A DNA stretch of 31,532 bases from JAWPMT01 sp964653795 (GTDB taxonomy: Bacteria > Bacteroidota > Bacteroidia > Cytophagales > Cyclobacteriaceae), in the NCBI GenBank assembly GCA_964653795.1, contig CAZZHO010000034.1:1-31532 (forward strand). Reading direction: 5' to 3'. The notes under the pieces were generated by a model, which ran no database searches, was not told the DNA's origin, and saw nothing but the letters and a program-made list of their open reading frames with translations. Position 1 is the first letter of the stretch; every line of letters starts with the position of its first letter. This document shows, piece after piece, positions 16,226 to 24,093 of this stretch. The position numbers and the translations under genes were made by a program.

Positions 16226-16239
16226 ACAGACCAGTCTGT
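16226..16239. promoter_or_regulatory. TetR operator upstream of the tetR gene
   Basis: ACAGACCAGTCTGT is a perfect 6-base inverted repeat around CA, 12 bases upstream of the regulator's start codon. It differs by one spacer base from the site at 15620-15633. The position suits autorepression. Confidence 0.85.
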
Positions 16240-16278
16240 CTTTTAGTTCCAAACTTTTAAAAATTTCTTTAGAAAAAG

Positions 16279-16312
16279 AAAAAAGGACCTTATTCAAATC
16301 AAATAAGGCCCC
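16279..16312 (-). terminator. Rho-independent terminator of the DUF4270-kelch operon
   Basis: CCTTATT (16288-16294) pairs with AATAAGG (16302-16308) around a 7-base loop, and the flanking GG/CC can extend the stem past one mismatch. On the minus strand the hairpin is followed by a T-rich tract. It lies 24 bases after the kelch gene stop. Confidence 0.75.
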
Positions 16313-16335
16313 AACCATGAAGAAGCAATTACTTA

Positions 16336-17346
16336 TCAATCATCTTCGTCGTAATCCTCCATTGGATTGAACTCGAAGAAGTCATCGAACCTTCGGTTTG
16401 AATTCCGTCCGGTTCCTAGGAATATTCTGTCATTCAATACGAAAGCGGCAGCATCGGATCTGGCAGTACCTTCGAAAGCAGTCAAGTCGGTCCAGCTGTT
16501 GTTTTCCGGATCGAACCGGTATACACTTCTGGTGAATTCACTGCTGATACCCCCAATAACATAGCCTAGACCTAAACTGGATAAACCATTTGCTGAGTGA
16601 CGTGACATAGCCAGGATGTACTCATCATAGTGGTCGTCCTCATCATCCAGTGATAAGTCCTCCCACACCTGTGTTTCCGGATCAAACGCCCAAAAGTCGT
16701 CTAGTAGCGCGCCATTATTTCTTCCGCCTCCTACATAGGCTTTACCGTCAATTGTAAATGAAAAGGCTTGTTCTCTTTTACTCCCAAAAAGGCTCACAGT
16801 TTGCTCCCAACTATCATTTTCAGCGTTATATCGCCACATATCTTTCAGGTAGTTTCCGTCATATCCTGTTCCGATATATCCTCTGCCATTTAATGTGAAC
16901 GCTATAGCAGAATGCCTGGCACCACCGCCAAACGATGACTTTTCTGTCCATGAATCCGATTCCGGATCATATTCCCATAAATCATCCAATTCTTCTTCGT
17001 CCAGGTCCTGGTTGAAGCCCGTTCCGATGTACCCTTTTCCATTCAGTGAAAAGGCTACTGCTCCGATTCTACCAACACCAGGGAATGACTCCATTCTTTG
17101 CCAAAAATTCAAACCGGGATCGTATCGCCAGAAGTCAGTGAGATAATCATCCCCGTCAAATCCAAGGCCCACGTACGCATAATCTCCTATGGTAAATGAC
17201 ACAGTTCCTGATCTGGTCACTCCCTCGAAATCAGAAACTTTCACCCAGTTTCCGATTGTATCGTCTTCATCTCCATCCAGGCTGCATCCGACTAACATGG
17301 ATATTAAAGCCCAGGCCAAAATCAATACTTTTCTTTTCCTATTCAT
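16336..17346 (-). CDS. Kelch-repeat beta-propeller lipoprotein
   Basis: The 336-residue protein has a lipoprotein signal (MNRKRKVLILAWALISMLVGC, lipid Cys21). It then has about six kelch-type blades, each with a GxxYxGxG element (YAYVGLGFDG, KGYIGTGFN, RGYIGTGYDG, KAYVGGGRNNG, LGYVIGG, RIFLGTGRNSN) followed by a W..(D/N)P..N/D.W strand. Six blades suggest a complete propeller. The C-terminus is acidic (EDYDEDD). It is probably anchored to the outer or inner membrane and binds carbohydrate or protein; no catalytic residues are evident. Its ATG overlaps the stop of the DUF4270-type gene by 8 bases, so the two are co-translated and may act together. Confidence 0.88.
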   Translation of the reverse strand: MNRKRKVLILAWALISMLVGCSLDGDEDDTIGNWVKVSDFEGVTRSGTVSFTIGDYAYVGLGFDGDDYLTDFWRYDPGLNFWQRMESFPGVGRIGAVAFSLNGKGYIGTGFNQDLDEEELDDLWEYDPESDSWTEKSSFGGGARHSAIAFTLNGRGYIGTGYDGNYLKDMWRYNAENDSWEQTVSLFGSKREQAFSFTIDGKAYVGGGRNNGALLDDFWAFDPETQVWEDLSLDDEDDHYDEYILAMSRHSANGLSSLGLGYVIGGISSEFTRSVYRFDPENNSWTDLTAFEGTARSDAAAFVLNDRIFLGTGRNSNRRFDDFFEFNPMEDYDEDD

Positions 17347-18646
17347 TATTACTAGCTATTGTGTGAATCAAAACTTTTAAGCCTCTTTCCTGATCGCCCA
17401 GAATGGCCCTTACCACTGAGGAATTCATCTCTTCATCCGGCAGTTTGAGTACTAGAGCGTTTTCATTGTTTTCAATTATGCCGAGTTGTGTATTAATAAA
17501 GTTCAATACATCCATCTCGTACTTAGTGTCCCGTTGAAATTCCTCATCTAATGTGAGTGTGGCACTGGAGGTGATGATATTGCTGTTGACCTCATTATCA
17601 TCATTTACAAATTCAGATTCCAGGGATTCAGGTAAATGGAACCCCTGATCGTAGGTATTTTTAATGACAGGTATTTCCATGGTGGCCGCAGCTATGAGGT
17701 ATTGATCGTTTTCAAACAGGAGGTTTCGTAAATAGGGGATCTCCAATCTTATAGCGAGGTTTACTCCACCATACATCACGAGATTGTGATCTGTCATTTC
17801 TGAGGCGACAGGCTCGTTGAGTGTTTGGAGATTCTCATACAGGGTAGTTGCTCTGTCATTGGAGATTGTATTGAAATAGGTTCTGGATCCTACATCGAAA
17901 GGTAAGTATCGTTGTACCGCATTAGGGGGAATAGAGAAGTCTGTGTAATACAGGCGTAGTTCCACATTTTCATCGATTCCTATGATCGGAGTGTCGTCAC
18001 TGGCTGGCGAAATGACAAAACCTTTTATGAATTCAAGAAATTCCGACTCTGAAATGAATGCCTCGTCAGCGGAAGTAGACTTGTTAAATAATTCCTGACC
18101 CAATGTATTGGATAGCCTTATGAACAACGAGTCAAAACGATCTTCGTCTGTTCTGAAGGAATAAGAACCGAGTGCTGGCAATGCCAATAGACCTTCCAAC
18201 TCTGTAAAAGAGGTGTTGTAAATATTGCCATCTTCTGCGGTCTCAATATCACTCGCTAATTTTCGGACTTCTACTGTAATTCGAGAATCCAATGGATTGC
18301 GATAAAAGTAGTCATCTGAGGCGATGTGTAATACCAAAGAATCAAATCGACTGTTTTGCTCATCCAGGTAGTAGTTGATACCTGTTTTAGGGCCGACCTG
18401 AAAAACACCATGTGCTTCTACAGTTCCAATGTATTCGTCATTGTAGTGCCCTACCAGAAGCCTTCCTGAGTGGTCAGTGGGGAAGCTGTCATAAACAATG
18501 GTGGAGGCTTTGATCGTAAGGGTGTCAATAACCGACGTTGCAAAAGACTGTCCTTCAAAAAAGTCGGTCCCAATATCCCCTTCCTCTTGACAACCAACGA
18601 GCGAAATGCTGAGAATGAACAAACCAATTGTGAGCGTTTTTTGCAT
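17339..18646 (-). CDS. DUF4270-type lipoprotein
   Basis: A lipoprotein signal (MQKTLTIGLFILSISLVGC, lipid Cys19) opens a 435-residue protein with IGTDFFEG, VIDTLTIKASTIVYDSFPT, RLLVGHYND and a long beta-rich middle, the pattern of the Bacteroidota DUF4270 family. DUF4270 proteins are secreted or surface lipoproteins without established biochemical function. The frame extends to an ATG at 18673, but the start at 18646 gives a normal signal peptide. It shares an operon with the kelch lipoprotein, is divergent from the outer-membrane protein at 18792, and the shared upstream region holds a direct repeat. Confidence 0.82.
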   Translation of the reverse strand: MQKTLTIGLFILSISLVGCQEEGDIGTDFFEGQSFATSVIDTLTIKASTIVYDSFPTDHSGRLLVGHYNDEYIGTVEAHGVFQVGPKTGINYYLDEQNSRFDSLVLHIASDDYFYRNPLDSRITVEVRKLASDIETAEDGNIYNTSFTELEGLLALPALGSYSFRTDEDRFDSLFIRLSNTLGQELFNKSTSADEAFISESEFLEFIKGFVISPASDDTPIIGIDENVELRLYYTDFSIPPNAVQRYLPFDVGSRTYFNTISNDRATTLYENLQTLNEPVASEMTDHNLVMYGGVNLAIRLEIPYLRNLLFENDQYLIAAATMEIPVIKNTYDQGFHLPESLESEFVNDDNEVNSNIITSSATLTLDEEFQRDTKYEMDVLNFINTQLGIIENNENALVLKLPDEEMNSSVVRAILGDQERGLKVLIHTIASNNE

Positions 18647-18702
18647 GTCTTTATTTTTCGACAATGCAAACATTGACTAGCTCAATGGATTGATCGATAG
18701 CG

Positions 18703-18745
18703 CTTAGGTTAAAAGGAGTTAAGGCCCCTGTTAACTTAGGTTAAA
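18703..18745. promoter_or_regulatory. Direct repeats between DUF4270 and OMP genes
   Basis: CTTAGGTTAAA occurs at 18703-18713 and again at 18735-18745, start-to-start spacing 32 bases, about three helical turns. The pair lies in the 145-base divergent region, so a dimeric regulator on one DNA face could control both directions. No regulator gene is adjacent. Confidence 0.45.
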
Positions 18746-18791
18746 GCTCTTTTGAGATCATATAGCCAGTATTCCTTTGTCAAAAAAGAAT

Positions 18792-20015
18792 ATGGCGAGA
18801 CTCACAATATTGATCATAGGTTGTTTTTTGACTTATAACGTATTTTCACAATCATTAGGTGGTTCTGCTTATACTGCCTTTGGTATTGGCGATCTGCAAT
18901 TACAGGGTTTCGGAGCATTCAGCTCGATGGGTAAGGTGGGTATTGGTGCGAGGAGTCCATGGTATGCTAACACCATCAATCCAGCTGGGATAAATGCTTT
19001 TCAAGCCGGCACAAAATCTTTTGATTTTGGGGCCTACTCGGGATTTTTAAATCAAGCTACGAATAACTCAAAAGAGACTAAAGGTGATGGTGGGCTCTCA
19101 CATTTCAATCTTTTACTTAAGCCCAACAAAAAGTTTGGAATTAGCCTTGGAATGCGGCAAGTATCCAATGTGGCCTATAACCTTTCTCGTGAGAATGTTA
19201 GTACTCCGGACCTTGGGCTTATCAACGTCAACTATGGAGGTGATGGTGGACTCAGCCAATTTGATTTGGGTGTAGGATTTGAGGTGATTGATAATCTCAA
19301 CTTTGGAATCAGGGGCAGCTTGATGTTTGGCAATATTGAGAAAACAGAGAGTGTCTTTACCAATTCTGAAATCCGAAGTTTTAATATTCTCAATAGGGAA
19401 GGGTATGCAAAATTTCTCTTTGATATAGGTCTTCAATATGATTTCAAACTAAAGGACTCAGAGCTTACCATTGGCGCTGTATGGAATCCTGGTTTTGAGG
19501 CTTTTTCAAGGTCTGCTCAGGTGATTTCAAATGCGCTGGGAGATACACTTACTAATTTCTTAGACAGTGACTTGACTATCCCTCAAAAAATAGGGTTTGG
19601 AGCTTCTTGGCTTAAGAGTAACCTTATGGTAAACATAGATGTCTCAACGGAACTTTGGGATTTATACAATGCCAACAGCGACCTGGACAATTTTGAAAAT
19701 GTATTGAGGCTGGGCATAGGAGCGGAATACGTCATCGACCCCTCAAGTCATAAGTACGAAGAACAGATTCGGTGGAGGGTTGGCTTCAGAGGGAACAACT
19801 ATTATCAAAGTATCAATGGTACCAATTTTGGTGAAACGGCCCTCAGCCTGGGTATGGGATTGCCTGCTTTTCGCGGTGCTTCTTTGATCAATCTGGGGTA
19901 TGAGTTTCACTCCAGAGGGACCAGGAATAATGAGCTTATTCTTGAGACCGGACATGTGTTTTCTGTGGGGTTGACGTTTCGGGAGCTCTGGTTTACGAAA
20001 ACTAAGTATGATTGA
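18792..20015 (+). CDS. Outer-membrane beta-barrel protein, FadL-like
   Basis: The 407-residue protein has a signal peptide (MARLTILIIGCFLTYNVFSQ). The mature N-terminus (GGSAYTAFGIGDLQLQGFGAF, SSMGKVGIGARSPWYANTINPAG) is a pattern seen in FadL/OMPP1-like transport barrels of Bacteroidota. The rest consists of alternating beta strands (FGISLGMRQVS, FDLGVGFEV, LTIGAVWNPGF, WRVGFRGNNYY, FSVGLTFRELWF). The frame opens at a TTG at 18777, but the ATG at 18792 begins the signal peptide. A role in passive uptake of hydrophobic compounds is family inference. It is divergent from the DUF4270 operon and followed after 59 bases by a DUF1080 gene. Confidence 0.8.
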   Translation: MARLTILIIGCFLTYNVFSQSLGGSAYTAFGIGDLQLQGFGAFSSMGKVGIGARSPWYANTINPAGINAFQAGTKSFDFGAYSGFLNQATNNSKETKGDGGLSHFNLLLKPNKKFGISLGMRQVSNVAYNLSRENVSTPDLGLINVNYGGDGGLSQFDLGVGFEVIDNLNFGIRGSLMFGNIEKTESVFTNSEIRSFNILNREGYAKFLFDIGLQYDFKLKDSELTIGAVWNPGFEAFSRSAQVISNALGDTLTNFLDSDLTIPQKIGFGASWLKSNLMVNIDVSTELWDLYNANSDLDNFENVLRLGIGAEYVIDPSSHKYEEQIRWRVGFRGNNYYQSINGTNFGETALSLGMGLPAFRGASLINLGYEFHSRGTRNNELILETGHVFSVGLTFRELWFTKTKYD

Positions 20016-20074
20016 CCAATAGCAAAGCTTCTTTCTGAGCGAATGTTTACCTTTCGGTGAAATCATCAGAACCT

Positions 20075-20791
20075 ATGACACGATTAATATTATTGATATT
20101 CATTATTGCCGCATGTCAGCCAGCGACTAAAGAGGCCCCTAAAGAGCAACCCGTATCTCAGGACAAACCGGCAAATGTTGGGGAGAGCCTTTTCAATGGA
20201 GAGGACTTGACTGGATGGTTTATGGACGTGCCGGCCATGGACCCAGATACTGGAGCCACTGCGCCTTTTATCGTTAGAGAGGGTAATTTGGTATCATTAG
20301 GCGAGCCCAGAGGTCACTTGATTACGGACAAAAAGTACGAGAACTATAGGTTAGAAATTTCTTATCGATTTACTGGTGAGCCTGGTAATTGTGGGGTATT
20401 GGTTCATTCTTCAGATTCAAGGGCTTTGTACGACATGTTTCCCAAGTCCATAGAGGTTCAGATGATGCATGAAAATGCAGGAGATTTTTGGTGTATCCAG
20501 GAAAATATAGAGGTCCCGGACATGATCGAGAGAAGAGGGCCAGAAGATGAGTGGGGTGTATCAGAGGGTATGAAGCGAAGAATTCTCAACCTTACCGACA
20601 GCTCCGAAAACCCACTTGGGACATGGAATGAAATGGTTGTAGAATGTCGTGCTGATTCTGTGAAAGTTTGGGTCAATGAAGACTTAGTCAATGTAGGGTA
20701 TAAGAGCACGGCCACCTCAGGTCAGATTGCCATCCAGGCGGAAGGGTCGGAGGTAGAATTCCGAAAACTTTTACTTACAGATCTGGATTAG
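20075..20791 (+). CDS. DUF1080 (3-keto-disaccharide hydrolase family) lipoprotein
   Basis: The protein has a lipobox signal (MTRLILLIFIIAACQ, Cys14), an acidic Pro/Lys-rich linker, then the DUF1080 domain: LFNGEDLTGWFM, a jelly-roll core with ENYRLEISYRF, GNCGVLVHS and KSIEVQMM, and a closing GQIAIQAEGSEVEFRKLLL. Length is 238 residues. DUF1080 domains belong to the concanavalin-like fold, and some members hydrolyse 3-keto-glycosides; the substrate here is unknown. The frame extends upstream to a GTG at 20057, but the ATG at 20075 gives a proper lipoprotein signal. The stop is 2 bases from the metallophosphoesterase start, so the pair forms an operon. Confidence 0.9.
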   Translation: MTRLILLIFIIAACQPATKEAPKEQPVSQDKPANVGESLFNGEDLTGWFMDVPAMDPDTGATAPFIVREGNLVSLGEPRGHLITDKKYENYRLEISYRFTGEPGNCGVLVHSSDSRALYDMFPKSIEVQMMHENAGDFWCIQENIEVPDMIERRGPEDEWGVSEGMKRRILNLTDSSENPLGTWNEMVVECRADSVKVWVNEDLVNVGYKSTATSGQIAIQAEGSEVEFRKLLLTDLD

Positions 20792-20793
20792 AT

Positions 20794-21687
20794 ATGCTGG
20801 AGATCACCCGACGTAGTTTCATGCTAACAAGTCTGGCTGCTATGGCAAGTGGTGCCAGTGCCTTGTCAAGACCAACAAAGCAGAAGAAAGTTCGTTTCGG
20901 TGTGGTTACAGATACTCATTACGCTGACAGAGATCTGGTTGGCGTCAGGTATTACCGCGAATCTTTGAGCAAGCTTGAAGAGTTTGTGAATGTCATGAAT
21001 CAACAAGGAGTTGATTTTGTCATTCACTTAGGGGATTTCAAAGATGAGGATGAAAATAAGCGCGCGGAAGATACACTAAGGTATCTTTCGGAGTTGGAGA
21101 AGGTCTTCGCTGGTTTCAATGGTTCAAGATTCCATTGCATCGGCAACCATGATGTGGACAGCATCACCAAGCGGCAGTTTTTGGCGAACGTCCAAAACAG
21201 TGGTATCCCAATTGATCGAAGCTACTATTCATTTGACTTTGGGTCTACTCATTTCGTAGTACTAGATGCCAACTATCACAAGGATGGGCGAGATCAATTT
21301 TTCAAAGAAGGAGCTGATTGGCAGGATACCAATATCCCTCGAGGTCAGCTTGATTGGCTGGAGAAAGACTTAGCGCAAACAAAGAACGCAACAATAGTCT
21401 TTTGCCATCATCCTCTACATAAATACAGGAGAGATGGTCATAAGTTCGAAGTAAACAACTATCAGGAGGTCCAGCGAATCATGAAGGACTCGGGTAAGAT
21501 TCAGGCTGTTTTTCAAGGACACGTTCATGAGGAGAAGTTCGTCGAAATTGATGGGATTCATTACATCTCACAGCTGGCAATGGTCGACTACAGTGGTTTA
21601 GAAAATAGCAGTTTCAGTTTGGTGCTGGTGAATGAGAATGAAATGGTAATTCAGGGTTACCGTAGATCAGGTTCTAAACGTCTTTAG
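20794..21687 (+). CDS. Tat-exported calcineurin-like metallophosphoesterase
   Basis: A twin-arginine signal (ITRRSFMLTSLAAMASGASA) leads into a 297-residue calcineurin-like phosphoesterase. The dimetal motifs are in order: VTDTHY (Asp40, His42), HLGDF (Asp81), IGNHD, CHHPL and GHVHEE. It should be a periplasmic phosphohydrolase or phosphodiesterase of unknown substrate. It is 2 bases downstream of the DUF1080 gene, with which it is probably co-transcribed. Its TAG overlaps the TAA of the convergent pbpC gene (TTAG), so there is no room for a terminator between them. Confidence 0.92.
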   Translation: MLEITRRSFMLTSLAAMASGASALSRPTKQKKVRFGVVTDTHYADRDLVGVRYYRESLSKLEEFVNVMNQQGVDFVIHLGDFKDEDENKRAEDTLRYLSELEKVFAGFNGSRFHCIGNHDVDSITKRQFLANVQNSGIPIDRSYYSFDFGSTHFVVLDANYHKDGRDQFFKEGADWQDTNIPRGQLDWLEKDLAQTKNATIVFCHHPLHKYRRDGHKFEVNNYQEVQRIMKDSGKIQAVFQGHVHEEKFVEIDGIHYISQLAMVDYSGLENSSFSLVLVNENEMVIQGYRRSGSKRL

Positions 21688-24026
21688 AATCCTACTTTTT
21701 TGACATTGATAAAAATGTCCTGATTTCTTCCCCTGTCATCACTGCAAGAAATTTTGATCCGACCTTCTCGAGGGGTGAAATAAATATCTTCATTCCTACT
21801 GGCAGCTTTTAGAAATACATCATCAACGTACCAGAAAAACTTGGTGGCGTTACCAGGAGCCTCAGCTACTAGCTTTAGCTGATCGCTATCACGCTTGTCT
21901 ACAAAGTATTCGAGCCGGTTGACTGGAGATATGATTTTCAACCCTTGATCAGGAAATACCCGCTCACAAAAAGGATAATGGTCTGGGATAGAAACCTGGG
22001 CAATATTATTCTTTTGGAAAAATGATATCATCACCGGACTATGATTAGGAAAGAAAGCTTCCTTGTGACTTTTAGCCTCATGAAGACAGGTCTGACAGTA
22101 ACTTTCTGAAGAGTCTTTGGCGATAAAAACAGGCTGCAAATGTTCACAAAGCGTTGAGTTAGTAACTCCTTTAATGTGCATGTCCTCTACTATGTGTTTG
22201 CAGAAGTGATTAGGCTCCAAACCTGTTTCATCGCACACCCATTTGAAATTCACTTTTGGCGTAGGCTGATACCAATCATAGTTGGCATTTTGTGAAATCG
22301 TGTTGAATACTTTGAAGAGCAATGGAGCTGCAATATCTGCTCCAGACAAATCCGGCGCCCCTTCACCAGAGAAATTGCCAGCCCAAACGCCCACAGTGTA
22401 ATCTTTGTTGTAGCCTATGCTCCATGCGTCGCGCCTGCCAAAGGAAGTTCCTGTCTTCCAGGCTATCCGCGGTTGATTTGGGTTGTTTTTCCAGCTATCT
22501 GGAAAGTCGGGTCTTGTTAACTCCACCAGGATGTCAGTTAACATATAGGATGATTCAGGAGAAAGTACTGTTTGTGGTTCCTCCTCTTTTTGATGCACTG
22601 AGAGTTTCAATGCTTCAAATTGACCCGAGTTGGCGAGGGAACTGTATAGTCCAGTTAGCTCCTCCAAGGTGGTGCCACACCCTCCCAGTATCAGGGACAA
22701 GCCCAAATGCTCTTTCATCCTTTCAATCGTGGAGAAACGAGACCTGATTAACGTTTCTGTAAAAGCATCGATTCCATACTCATTCAGCAGTTTCACCGCT
22801 GGTACATTCAGCGATTCTTTCAAGGCTTGTTCCGCTGATATCCATCCGGAAAAAGTATTGGTGTAATTCACTGGTTGATACCCCTGAAAGTCAGTCCTCA
22901 CATCGGCCAATCGCCTTTTTGGCGTTAGGGTTCCCTGATCGAAATGTAGGCCATATAGCAAGGGCTTTAGCGTACTACCAGGTGATCTGATAGCCTTTAT
23001 GCCATCTACCTGGCCTGCATGTTGATTATCATAGAAGTTCGAGGAGCCTACATATGCTATCACTTGTCTTGTTGCATTGTTGACCACCAGTACAGAAGCG
23101 TTAGTCACATTTTTACCTAGCAATTGATCTACGTAGGATCTGGTTGTCTCCGCAACTCTTCTTTGTTTCTCTGCGGATATAAAAGTTTGTATGATGCTTC
23201 TATCCGCATACCTCCTTTTCAGTCTTGAAGATAGGTGAGGAGCCTCTCTGGGTAATGATTGTCGCCTTGGTTTAAGCTCCTCTGATAGGGCAATCTCAAT
23301 TTCGTCTTGAGCAAAGACATGTCCATTACTAAATCGCTCCAACCAAAGGTTTTTAGCATTATTTATAGGTTGATGATCATTTTGTATCGACAAGGAACTG
23401 GGTTTGTTGGGGATGGCCACTAACCCCGTGATTTCAGCTAAACTTAGAAGTTCAGGGTCTTTACCAAAGTACATTCCGGCAGCTGATTTTACCCCTTCGA
23501 TATTTCCTCCGTAGGGTAGCAAGTTCAGATACATCCTAAGGATTTCTTCTTTGTCATAGTGCCATTCTAATTGCAGTGCATTGAACATCTCAATCAGTTT
23601 ACTACTGTAGGTTCTGGGTTTAGGATTGAGCAGTCTGGCCACTTGCATCGTGATGGTAGAAGCTCCTGATTTTCTTTTCCCACTTGAGGTGTTTTGGAAA
23701 ATAGCCCGTACTATGGCAAAAGGGTTCACGCCTGGATGGTACCAGAAGTATTGGTCTTCTTTATAGAGAATGGCCTTTTCAAACTCTGTTGAAATCTCAT
23801 CTTGGCTTAGATAAAGTCTCCATTTTTCATCTTCAGATAAGAATGCATGTAAAATCTCTCCATCGTCATCAAGGATCATAGTGGAATAGGTGATGTTAGG
23901 ATGAAATGGTATGATGGTATCCGCAATAAGGAAAGAAAGAATCCCAACCACCGTCACCACCAATGGGGCGATCAAAATGGGCTTGGGTGTTAGCCTAAAT
24001 TGAAGGTTAGGTTTTCTTATTTCCAC
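21684..24026 (-). CDS. pbpC: Penicillin-binding protein 1C
   Basis: This 780-residue bifunctional class A PBP starts with a GTG at 24026; no upstream ATG exists before the in-frame stop, and the membrane anchor (about residues 18-38) requires this start. The glycosyltransferase domain has catalytic Glu90 in YKEDQYFWYHPG and GASTITMQVARLL. The transpeptidase has Ser351 in SPGSTLKP (SxxK), SLNVPAVK (SxN) and WKTGTSFG (KTG). The C-terminal part carries the PBP1C-specific BiPBP_C region (about residues 690-780) and a Cys-rich stretch (CDETG...CEH...CQTCLH). PBP1C is regularly encoded with alpha-2-macroglobulin, and the A2M gene here is divergent 67 bases away. Confidence 0.97.
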   Translation of the reverse strand: MEIRKPNLQFRLTPKPILIAPLVVTVVGILSFLIADTIIPFHPNITYSTMILDDDGEILHAFLSEDEKWRLYLSQDEISTEFEKAILYKEDQYFWYHPGVNPFAIVRAIFQNTSSGKRKSGASTITMQVARLLNPKPRTYSSKLIEMFNALQLEWHYDKEEILRMYLNLLPYGGNIEGVKSAAGMYFGKDPELLSLAEITGLVAIPNKPSSLSIQNDHQPINNAKNLWLERFSNGHVFAQDEIEIALSEELKPRRQSLPREAPHLSSRLKRRYADRSIIQTFISAEKQRRVAETTRSYVDQLLGKNVTNASVLVVNNATRQVIAYVGSSNFYDNQHAGQVDGIKAIRSPGSTLKPLLYGLHFDQGTLTPKRRLADVRTDFQGYQPVNYTNTFSGWISAEQALKESLNVPAVKLLNEYGIDAFTETLIRSRFSTIERMKEHLGLSLILGGCGTTLEELTGLYSSLANSGQFEALKLSVHQKEEEPQTVLSPESSYMLTDILVELTRPDFPDSWKNNPNQPRIAWKTGTSFGRRDAWSIGYNKDYTVGVWAGNFSGEGAPDLSGADIAAPLLFKVFNTISQNANYDWYQPTPKVNFKWVCDETGLEPNHFCKHIVEDMHIKGVTNSTLCEHLQPVFIAKDSSESYCQTCLHEAKSHKEAFFPNHSPVMISFFQKNNIAQVSIPDHYPFCERVFPDQGLKIISPVNRLEYFVDKRDSDQLKLVAEAPGNATKFFWYVDDVFLKAASRNEDIYFTPREGRIKISCSDDRGRNQDIFINVKKVGF

Positions 24027-24042
24027 TATTGAGGAATGGCGG

Positions 24043-24057
24043 TTTTTGAATCAAAAA
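24043..24057. promoter_or_regulatory. Palindrome in the pbpC / alpha-2-macroglobulin divergent region
   Basis: TTTTTGA (24043-24049) and TCAAAAA (24051-24057) are perfect inverted 7-base arms around a single A. The site lies between the divergent start codons (24026 and 24094), placing it where one regulator or paired promoters could serve both genes. Confidence 0.4.
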
Positions 24058-24093
24058 TATTCATTAGCTTACTCAGACCTAACTTATTTCCAG

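Noticed and set aside
22322..22747. A 141-codon plus-strand frame
   Set aside because: It is antisense to the transpeptidase domain of pbpC, rich in Cys/Pro/Arg as expected for a shadow frame.
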